DNA from: Lentisphaeria bacterium UBA1784
Lineage (GTDB): Bacteria; Verrucomicrobiota; Lentisphaeria; Victivallales; Victivallaceae
NCBI GenBank assembly: GCA_002315455.1
Contig: DCGG01000152.1
Coordinates: forward strand, 4,492-11,178
DNA: 6,687 nt
Direction: 5' to 3'
Both the position numbers and the translations under genes were made by a program. The notes beneath the pieces are model-generated. The model was not told the origin of the DNA. It saw only the letters and a program-made list of their open reading frames with translations, and did not search any database. Shown here in pieces: positions 1 to 5,364 of this stretch; position 1 is the stretch's first letter; each line of letters opens with the position of its first letter.

Positions 1-958
1 CCATTCCCTTGTCCAGTCCGCCCAAAAGCAGGATGATGGGGCCGGGGACCGCCTCCACAGCCGCCAGCACGGCGGCGGGATTGGTCCCCTTGGAATCGTT
101 GATGAAGCGGATGCCGTCTTTCTCGCCAACGGGTTCGATGCGGTGTGCGCCGGGGTGAAAACTGGCCACGGCTTCTGTCAGGTCCGCCGTGAAGAAACGC
201 TCCTCCGGCAGGACCCGTAGCAGAAGTTCCAGTGCGGCGGCGGCGTTTTCCCGGTTGTGCCGGGCCCGGAGCCACGGCAGATCGGGGAGGGGAATTTCGC
301 GTCCGTCCAAAGTCATGACGCCGCCGTTGTCTGCGATGCGGCGGGGCGCGTCGGCAAAACTCAAGCCGAGGATCTGATCCTTTTGGGGAACGTGGCGGAA
401 GATGGAGCGTTTCACCTGACAGTATTCGTCGAAGCCTCCTGCGTAGCGGTCCTCGTGATCGGACTCCAGATTCAGCAGAACGGCGGCTTTCGGTGCGAAA
501 TTCCGGCAGAGTTCCAGCTGGAAGCTGCTGACTTCCACCACGATCCATTCCGCAGCCGGCTTCCCGGAACGGACCTCCTCCGCCGCGACGTCGGCAAGCG
601 GCAGGCCGATGTTTCCGGCATAGCGGGCGGAGACTCCCATTTTGTTGAGCAGATGGGTGGTGAATTCCGTGGTGGTCGTTTTACCGTTGGTCCCGGTGAT
701 GGCGAGGACCGGCGTCCGCAGATGCCGGAATCCGAACTCCAGTTCACTCAGGAATGGTTTCCCTGACTTCACTGCCTGCTGATAAAGTTTGGAGACCAGA
801 GGCTTCACGCCGGGACTGGTCACGAAACACTCCGCCTCCGGCAGGAACTCCGTTTCGCCGTCGGTGACGATCTGCGCAGACCAGTCGAGGGCCTCCGTCA
901 GCGCGGCGGCGGCTTTGCCGGAGACGCCTCCTCCGAGAATGATCACCCGTTTTTTCAT
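1..958 (-). CDS. murD: UDP-N-acetylmuramoyl-L-alanine--D-glutamate ligase, C-terminus cut by window edge
   Basis: MurD is the cytoplasmic Mur ligase that adds D-glutamate to UDP-MurNAc-L-Ala using ATP, the second amino-acid addition in peptidoglycan precursor synthesis. The frame is open for 319 codons and runs off the left edge, so roughly the last quarter (most of the C-terminal Rossmann-like domain) is missing against a usual length near 440. Visible in order are: MKKRVIILGGG N-terminal nucleotide-fold start (1-11), P-loop GTNGKTTT (89-96, Lys93), EVSSFQLE (142-149), NLESDHEDRY (163-172), QVKRSIF with the lysine expected to be carbamylated (Lys183), HRIE (272-275), NDSKGTNP (287-294) and LGGLDKG (312-318). 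The P-loop lies about 20 residues earlier than in E. coli MurD, so the N-terminal domain is compact. The gene follows thyX after 20 bases and is probably cotranscribed with it. The ATG at 958 has no recognisable ribosome binding site. An in-frame GTG at 982, overlapping the thyX stop, is an alternative start adding eight residues. Confidence 0.96.
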   Translation of the reverse strand, partial: MKKRVIILGGGVSGKAAAALTEALDWSAQIVTDGETEFLPEAECFVTSPGVKPLVSKLYQQAVKSGKPFLSELEFGFRHLRTPVLAITGTNGKTTTTEFTTHLLNKMGVSARYAGNIGLPLADVAAEEVRSGKPAAEWIVVEVSSFQLELCRNFAPKAAVLLNLESDHEDRYAGGFDEYCQVKRSIFRHVPQKDQILGLSFADAPRRIADNGGVMTLDGREIPLPDLPWLRARHNRENAAAALELLLRVLPEERFFTADLTEAVASFHPGAHRIEPVGEKDGIRFINDSKGTNPAAVLAAVEAVPGPIILLLGGLDKGM

Positions 959-978
959 GGACGGACCGGCGCAGGAGA

Positions 979-1680
979 TCACCAGGCCTGTCCCTTGCGG
1001 GCGAAGTAGGCCGCTACGTTGGGGATGTATGGCTTGATGAGTTTCTTGATGGCGGTGGCGTACTCCCGGATCTCGCCCTGCGCATGGTCGCTGTCCCGGA
1101 GTTCCAGGAAGTGAAGCAGATTGGAGAGATCGACGGTGCCCCAGAAGGTCACCATCATGTTCTGCGGCAGGACTCCCCGGGCCTGCTCCCGGCAGACGCC
1201 GGACTCCAGCAGGTGCTCGTAGAGTTTGAGGGAGGCTTCATTGTGGGCGCGGATCTCCCGGATGAGCGCCGAACCGTCGAAGTCCGGATCGGAGTAGGAG
1301 GCCTGCCGGTTGTTTTCGGCCTGTCGGCGGAGTTCCACGGGGGTGTAGAACTCCATGTCGATCTCGGTGTAGCGCCGAGAGATCTCATTGTAGCTCCAGG
1401 TGCGGTGCCGGTGCCACTGCCCCCGGACGAAGAGCGGACAGTGGATGCTGAAAGTGAACACCATGTGCTCCAGCGGACTGGTATGCTTATTATCGATGAG
1501 GTATTCCAGCAGTTTCACGTCCCGCTCGTCCATCTCCTTTTTCAATTTGCCGAAGGAGACCCGGGCGGCGTTGACGATGGTGGCTTCACTGCCGAGGTGG
1601 TCGATGAGACCGACCCAGCCCTGACCGCCCAAAACTTTCACGTGATCGTCGGGCGGAACGTTGAGATGTTCCAATGCCAT
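979..1680 (-). CDS. thyX: Flavin-dependent thymidylate synthase ThyX
   Basis: ThyX methylates dUMP to dTMP with methylene-tetrahydrofolate as carbon donor and FAD/NADPH as reductant, an alternative to ThyA; family members act as homotetramers. The 233-residue product is of normal family length. The diagnostic RHR-x7-S signature is intact (RHRTWSYNEIS, residues 91-101), preceded by the HTSPLEH segment (66-72) and followed by REQARGVLP (164-172) and the HFLELR/AQGEIREYA region (190-208) that builds the nucleotide site. The N-terminal AARVSFGK (38-45) is also typical. The ATG at 1680 is supported by an AGGAG ribosome binding site eight bases upstream (1689-1693) and by a promoter further up. It heads a leftward unit with murD. 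ThyX often replaces ThyA, so the host may lack thyA, but that cannot be seen here. The identification is secure. Confidence 0.97.
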   Translation of the reverse strand: MALEHLNVPPDDHVKVLGGQGWVGLIDHLGSEATIVNAARVSFGKLKKEMDERDVKLLEYLIDNKHTSPLEHMVFTFSIHCPLFVRGQWHRHRTWSYNEISRRYTEIDMEFYTPVELRRQAENNRQASYSDPDFDGSALIREIRAHNEASLKLYEHLLESGVCREQARGVLPQNMMVTFWGTVDLSNLLHFLELRDSDHAQGEIREYATAIKKLIKPYIPNVAAYFARKGQAW

Positions 1681-1688
1681 GGTTGTTG

Positions 1689-1693
1689 CTCCT
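1689..1693 (-). promoter_or_regulatory. Ribosome binding site of thyX
   Basis: On the minus strand AGGAG lies eight bases before the ATG at 1680. It is a better Shine-Dalgarno match than those at murD or dxs and fixes the thyX start. Confidence 0.8.
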
Positions 1694-1725
1694 GAATCAG
1701 AGGACGTTCTGTCTTATTGCTGGAT

Positions 1726-1754
1726 AAGATAGCATGATTCCGTGATAATTGCAA
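1726..1754 (-). promoter_or_regulatory. Predicted sigma70-type promoter of thyX-murD
   Basis: Read on the minus strand, TTGCAA (1754-1749) is followed after exactly 17 bases by TATCTT (1731-1726), with a TG one base upstream of the -10 box (extended -10). Initiation would fall near 1719, giving a leader of about 40 bases that contains the thyX ribosome binding site. It is one of only two box pairs with consensus spacing that I found in this AT-richer gap. This is pattern matching by eye; no transcript data are available. Confidence 0.6.
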
Positions 1755-1761
1755 CCTTTCC

Positions 1762-1790
1762 TTGAAAAACTCTCAAAAGAGAGTTATTTT
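1762..1790 (+). promoter_or_regulatory. Predicted sigma70-type promoter of dxs-uppS-nfo
   Basis: TTGAAA (1762-1767) is followed after 17 bases by TATTTT (1785-1790). Initiation would be near 1797, giving a leader of about 30 bases before the dxs ATG at 1828. The spacer between the two boxes is almost wholly occupied by a perfect inverted repeat (1768-1785). The -35 box lies only 7 bases from that of the divergent thyX promoter, so two RNA polymerases could hardly occupy both at once. Confidence 0.55.
1768..1785. repeat. Perfect inverted repeat inside the dxs promoter spacer
   Basis: AACTCTC, a four-base A loop, then GAGAGTT: 7 bp arms with no mismatch. It fills the spacer of the predicted dxs promoter and its last base overlaps the -10 box. 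The symmetry and position fit an operator for a dimeric regulator. The weak, AT-containing stem makes it a poor terminator, although short T runs follow it on both strands. The binding protein, if any, is unknown. Confidence 0.6.
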
Positions 1791-1827
1791 ATCCGGCGGT
1801 CAATCAAACTTTTTCTTGTGAAGTGCC

Positions 1828-3690
1828 ATGTATTTGGATAAGATCAACTCTCCGGCGGACCTGAAGGCGCTGGCATCCACCGCGCTGGCTCCCCTCGCCG
1901 GGGAGATCCGCAGGGAGATCATCCGCACGGTCAGTCGGAATGGCGGACATCTCGCCTCCAATCTGGGCGTCGTCGAACTGACGCTGGCTCTGCATCGCGT
2001 TTTCGAGATCCCCGCGGACGGACTTTTTTTCGACGTGGGGCATCAGTGCTACACCCATAAACTTCTCACCGGCCGCCGGGAGGCCTTCCGTTCCCTGCGA
2101 CGACTGGACGGTTGTTCCGGCTTCCCGGTCCCCGGTGAATCGGAGTGTGATCCGGCCTATGCCGGCCACTCCGGCAGCGCCATCTCCACGGCTCTCGGCC
2201 GTGCCGCCGCCGATCCCGGAGGCGAAAACTGGTCCATTGCGGTGGTGGGCGACGGCAGTCTCGGCAACGGGGCTTCGCTGGAAGGGCTGAATTCCACCCG
2301 GTTCGGGGGGAAGCGTCTGCTTGTGATCCTCAACGACAACAAGATGTCCATTTCGCCCAACGTGGGGACGCTTGCCCGCAGTCTGAACCGGGTGATCCTG
2401 GGCCAGCGGTACAACTCCTTCAAGACCCGGGTCCGCAAATTCTTCCGCAGGCTTCCCCGATACGAACGCTTTTTCAGGGCATTGAGCCGCATGGAGACAT
2501 CCCTCAAGCAGGCCATTCTGCCTCCGGAAGCCTTTTTCGAAAGTCTGGGACTGCGTTATCTCGGCCCGGTGAACGGCCACGATCTCATCGGACTCATCGG
2601 CATGCTGGAGCGCGTGAAGACGCTGGATGGTCCAATCCTGCTCCACGTGGTCACCGAGAAAGGACACGGATGTTCCTTCGCTGTCCGGGAACCGTCCCGT
2701 TATCACGGCGTGGGCGGATTCGATCCGGAAACCGGGGAACTGCCTGCATCCGGCAAGAGTTTCTCCAAGGTGTTCGGCGAGACTATGGTGCGTCTGGCGG
2801 AGCAGGTGCCGGACCTCGTCGCCGTCTCCGCCGCCATGCTGGATGGAACCGGTTTGCGGGAGTTCGCACGGAAATATCCCGGCCGCTGTTTCGATGCCGG
2901 GATCGCCGAGGAACACGCCGCACTCTTCTGCGCCGGTCTGGCCGGAGCGGGGAAGCGTCCGGTGTTTGCGGTCTATTCCACTTTTCTGCAGCGGGCTCTG
3001 GACTGCATCGCCTGCGACGTTGCGCTTCCGGGGCTTCCCGTGGTGCTGGCGGTGGACCGCTCCGGCATCGTGGAGGACGGTCCCACGCACCACGGGATCT
3101 ACGCATCCGGATTCCTGCGGCAACTGCCGGGGATGGAACTGCTTTTCCCCGCGGACGGCAGAGAACTTGCGTCGATGCTGGAGTACGCGGTCAGGAGGAA
3201 CCATCCGGTGGCGGTCTGCTATCCGAGGGGGAGCGCTTCGGACGTTCCCGGATTTTCTCCGGCGCCCTTTGTGCCGGGCCGGGCGCAGGTGGTCCGCCAC
3301 GGCAATTCCGCCGTGCTCTGGGCGCTCGGACGGGAACTGCAAACGGCGCTTCAGGCGGCGGAACTGCTGACTTCATCCGGAATCGGACTTGCGGTCGTCA
3401 ACGTCCGCAGTCTCGCCCCCTTTGACGAAACTCTCGCGCGGGAGTTTGCCTCGGTGCCCCAGTTCACGCTGGAGGACGGCTCCGTGGAGGGCGGTTTGGG
3501 AAGCGTGCTCGGGACGTTCCTCGCCGGATCGTCGACGCCTGCCGGAAAACTGGTGCGGTTCGGCTGGCCCCGGGAGCAGATCCCCCACGGCAAGGCGGAG
3601 GATCTCCGCGTGCGCTTCGGATTGGACGCGGAGTCCATCGCCCGGCGGATCCGCGAGGTGCTTTGCGGACAGACGGAAAACAACGGTTGA
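1828..3690 (+). CDS. dxs: 1-deoxy-D-xylulose-5-phosphate synthase
   Basis: Dxs condenses pyruvate and glyceraldehyde 3-phosphate, using thiamine diphosphate and Mg2+, to form DXP, the entry step of the MEP isoprenoid pathway and also a precursor of thiamine and pyridoxal. The 620-residue product has the family length and domain order. The thiamine-diphosphate domain shows GGHLAS with the active-site His41, GHQCYTHK (71-78), GHSGSAIS (113-120), the Mg/diphosphate motif GDGSLGNG (141-148) and NDNKMSIS (169-176). GPVNGHD (246-252) and RYHGVGGFD (291-299) follow. The pyrimidine-binding domain shows GIAEEH with catalytic Glu361, YSTFLQRALD (383-392), DRSGIVEDGPTH (410-421) and YPRG (465-468), then the C-terminal transketolase domain. 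Several motifs deviate from consensus, including a one-residue deletion in the DRAG loop. The ATG at 1828 has only a weak GAAG upstream. It begins a probable operon with uppS, 40 bases downstream, which supports a role in isoprenoid synthesis rather than as another transketolase-like enzyme. Confidence 0.94.
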   Translation: MYLDKINSPADLKALASTALAPLAGEIRREIIRTVSRNGGHLASNLGVVELTLALHRVFEIPADGLFFDVGHQCYTHKLLTGRREAFRSLRRLDGCSGFPVPGESECDPAYAGHSGSAISTALGRAAADPGGENWSIAVVGDGSLGNGASLEGLNSTRFGGKRLLVILNDNKMSISPNVGTLARSLNRVILGQRYNSFKTRVRKFFRRLPRYERFFRALSRMETSLKQAILPPEAFFESLGLRYLGPVNGHDLIGLIGMLERVKTLDGPILLHVVTEKGHGCSFAVREPSRYHGVGGFDPETGELPASGKSFSKVFGETMVRLAEQVPDLVAVSAAMLDGTGLREFARKYPGRCFDAGIAEEHAALFCAGLAGAGKRPVFAVYSTFLQRALDCIACDVALPGLPVVLAVDRSGIVEDGPTHHGIYASGFLRQLPGMELLFPADGRELASMLEYAVRRNHPVAVCYPRGSASDVPGFSPAPFVPGRAQVVRHGNSAVLWALGRELQTALQAAELLTSSGIGLAVVNVRSLAPFDETLAREFASVPQFTLEDGSVEGGLGSVLGTFLAGSSTPAGKLVRFGWPREQIPHGKAEDLRVRFGLDAESIARRIREVLCGQTENNG

Positions 3691-3715
3691 TCATGATCGG
3701 AAACCCATTTTTGAG

Positions 3716-3721
3716 AAAGGA
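3716..3721 (+). promoter_or_regulatory. Ribosome binding site of uppS
   Basis: AAAGGA lies nine bases before the ATG at 3731. It selects this start over in-frame upstream ATGs that lie within dxs, and agrees with the usual N-terminus of the family just before the MDGNGRWA motif. Confidence 0.75.
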
Positions 3722-3730
3722 TATCATCCC

Positions 3731-4423
3731 ATGGTAAATCATCTCGCCATCATCATGGACGGCAACGGACGCTGGGCCGAGAAGCGCGGTCTGGGCCGCT
3801 CCGAAGGTCACCGGGCCGGCGCAAAACAGATCTCCACCGTGGTGGATGCAGCCCGCAAAGCCGGGATAAAATACCTCACGGTCTATGCCTTCAGCACCGA
3901 GAACTGGAAGCGGCCCATCGCCGAAGTCACGGCGCTCATGGAGTTGATCCGGGAGTTCTCCGAGTCAAAACTGGAGGACATGATGAAGAATAATATTCGG
4001 CTCCGTACCATCGGCCGCACGGATGATCTTCCTCTCCCGGCCCGCAAGAGCCTGCTGAAGAGCATCGAGGCCACCGCCGGCAACACCGGTTTTACGCTGA
4101 ACATCGCCTTGAGTTACGGCGGTCGTGCCGAACTGGTGGATGCAGTGAACAAACTTCTGAAGGAGCGTAAAAGTTCCGCGGCCGTCACCGAGGAGGAGTT
4201 CCGGCAGTATCTCTACGCGCCGGACATCCCCGATCCGGATCTGATGATCCGCACCGGCGGAGAGATGCGGATCAGCAACTTCCTGCTGTGGGAACTCTCC
4301 TACGCGGAACTCTACGTCACCGACACCCTTTGGCCGGACTTCGACGAGGCCGCGCTGAACAAGGCGCTGGAATCCTTCGCCGGGCGGGACCGCCGCTTCG
4401 GCGGGCTCAACAAGAAGAAGTAG
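3731..4423 (+). CDS. uppS: Undecaprenyl diphosphate synthase (cis-prenyltransferase)
   Basis: UppS extends farnesyl diphosphate with eight isopentenyl units in cis to give the C55 diphosphate. After dephosphorylation this becomes the lipid carrier for peptidoglycan and surface polysaccharides. The 230-residue product is slightly shorter than the roughly 250 of E. coli because of a short N-terminus. It carries all five family regions: MDGNGRWA (9-16, catalytic Asp10), GHRAGAK (26-32), VYAFSTENWKRP (51-62), NIALSYGGRAE (124-134) and the C-terminal RTGGE (174-178) to SYAELYVTDTLWPDF (190-204) with the metal-linked Glu193. No membrane segment is seen, as expected of this peripheral enzyme. The frame stays open far upstream into dxs, but the ribosome binding site and the conserved N-terminus fix the start at 3731. 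It follows dxs, which feeds its isopentenyl diphosphate supply, and precedes nfo by nine bases. In many bacteria cdsA and dxr follow uppS; they do not here. Confidence 0.96.
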   Translation: MVNHLAIIMDGNGRWAEKRGLGRSEGHRAGAKQISTVVDAARKAGIKYLTVYAFSTENWKRPIAEVTALMELIREFSESKLEDMMKNNIRLRTIGRTDDLPLPARKSLLKSIEATAGNTGFTLNIALSYGGRAELVDAVNKLLKERKSSAAVTEEEFRQYLYAPDIPDPDLMIRTGGEMRISNFLLWELSYAELYVTDTLWPDFDEAALNKALESFAGRDRRFGGLNKKK

Positions 4424-4426
4424 AGG
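4422..4426 (+). promoter_or_regulatory. Ribosome binding site of nfo, overlapping the uppS stop
   Basis: AGAGG begins within the uppS TAG codon and ends six bases before the nfo ATG at 4433. The overlap suggests translational coupling of nfo to uppS. Confidence 0.65.
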
Positions 4427-4432
4427 TCCGTC

Positions 4433-5278
4433 ATGAAGTTCATCGGAGCCCACGTCAGCATTGCGGGCGGAGTGGAAAACGCTCCGCTGAACGCCCGCGC
4501 CATCGGAGCCACCGGTTTCGCTCTCTTCACCAAGAACCAGCGGCAGTGGCAGGCTCCGCCGCTGACGGCGGTGTCCATTGCGGCGTTCCAAAGCAATTGC
4601 CGCAAGTGCGGATACGCTCCGGAGAGCATTCTGCCTCACGACAGTTACCTTCTGAACCTCTGCCAGCCGGATCCCGGAAAGCTGAAGGTCTGCCGGGATT
4701 CCTTCACGGAGGAACTCCGCCGCTGCCGGCAACTTGGACTGGACCGGCTGAACTTCCATCCCGGCAGCCATCTGAACCTGATTTCCGCGGCGGAGGGGAT
4801 CCGGCTGATCGGAGAGAGCGTCCGCCTTGCGGTGGATGAGGTCCCGGACGTGAAGGCGGTCTTTGAGATCACGGCGGGGCAGGGGAGCAACCTCGGCAGT
4901 TCCTTCGACGAACTGGCCGCCATGCTGGAGGCCGTGGACCGCCCGGACCGGGTGGGAATCTGTCTCGACACCTGCCACGCCTACGCAGCAGGATACGATC
5001 TGAAGTCTGAAGCCGGGTATGCTTTGGTCATGGACGAATTGGAGCGGAAGATCGGTTTCCGTTACCTCTGCGGAGTGCATCTCAACGATTCCAAAAGCGT
5101 ACTGGGGGGGCATCTGGACCGCCACCACAGCCTCGGCGAGGGGGAACTCGGCTGGGAACCATTCCGCCGGATGATGCAGGACAGCCGCTTGGACGGCATC
5201 CCGCTGATCCTCGAGACCATCGATGAAGCCCGCTGGCCGGAGGAAATCGCCCGTCTCCGTTCTTTCTGCGGAGAATAG
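4433..5278 (+). CDS. nfo: Endonuclease IV (AP endonuclease, Nfo family)
   Basis: Endonuclease IV cuts the DNA backbone 5' of abasic sites and removes blocked 3' ends in base excision repair, using a trinuclear zinc centre in a TIM barrel. The 281-residue product is close to E. coli Nfo (285). All nine zinc ligands known from the E. coli enzyme are present at the same numbers: His69, His109, Glu145, Asp179, His182, His216, Asp229, His231 and Glu261. Family signatures are GAHVSIAGG (5-13), NFHPGSHL (107-114), CLDTCHAYAAGYD (177-189), HLNDSK (216-221) and LDRHHSLGEGELG (228-240). It needs no cofactor partner from its neighbours. It is the third gene of the dxs-uppS unit, nine bases after uppS, and is followed by a strong terminator, so it is probably expressed constitutively as an operon passenger. 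No dedicated damage-responsive operator is visible. Confidence 0.97.
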   Translation: MKFIGAHVSIAGGVENAPLNARAIGATGFALFTKNQRQWQAPPLTAVSIAAFQSNCRKCGYAPESILPHDSYLLNLCQPDPGKLKVCRDSFTEELRRCRQLGLDRLNFHPGSHLNLISAAEGIRLIGESVRLAVDEVPDVKAVFEITAGQGSNLGSSFDELAAMLEAVDRPDRVGICLDTCHAYAAGYDLKSEAGYALVMDELERKIGFRYLCGVHLNDSKSVLGGHLDRHHSLGEGELGWEPFRRMMQDSRLDGIPLILETIDEARWPEEIARLRSFCGE

Positions 5279-5298
5279 GTCTCGCTGAACCAAAAAAA

Positions 5299-5337
5299 CG
5301 GGGATGCCGAACGTTCTTTCGGCATCCCCGGTTTTTT
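5299..5337. terminator. Strong, probably bidirectional intrinsic terminator
   Basis: A perfect 13-bp GC-rich stem (5299-5311 paired with 5318-5330) encloses a six-base loop and is followed by G and six T (5332-5337). Seven A (5292-5298) precede the stem, so the minus strand also reads stem plus T tract. It lies between the nfo stop at 5278 and the stop of the converging gene at 5365 and can end both transcripts. Confidence 0.92.
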
Positions 5338-5364
5338 GTCGGAGGGGAACGTTTCCGGAGAGGA

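Noticed and set aside
257..1695. Plus-strand open frames of 169 and 203 codons antisense to murD and thyX
   Set aside because: Both lie wholly opposite genes with intact signature motifs and show no ribosome binding site or protein-like motif of their own.
1681..1725. Possible riboswitch or attenuator in the thyX leader
   Set aside because: The predicted leader is only about 40 bases, with no conserved aptamer pattern or terminator hairpin.
1721..1844. Ten-base direct repeat TGGATAAGAT at 1721-1730 and 1835-1844
   Set aside because: The second copy encodes dxs residues near the N-terminus, and the first overlaps the thyX -10 box. Two short copies with different surroundings are best explained by chance.
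1804..3342. 512-codon open frame on the minus strand, antisense to dxs
   Set aside because: The product has low-complexity, Arg/Gly/Pro-rich composition and no recognisable motif, and the plus strand encodes a complete Dxs with all catalytic residues. Long antisense frames are expected in GC-rich coding DNA.
3389..3730. Upstream in-frame extension of uppS into dxs
   Set aside because: The extension would overlap 300 bases of dxs in another frame and is Arg/Ser/Pro-rich. The ribosome binding site and the conserved family N-terminus place the start at 3731.
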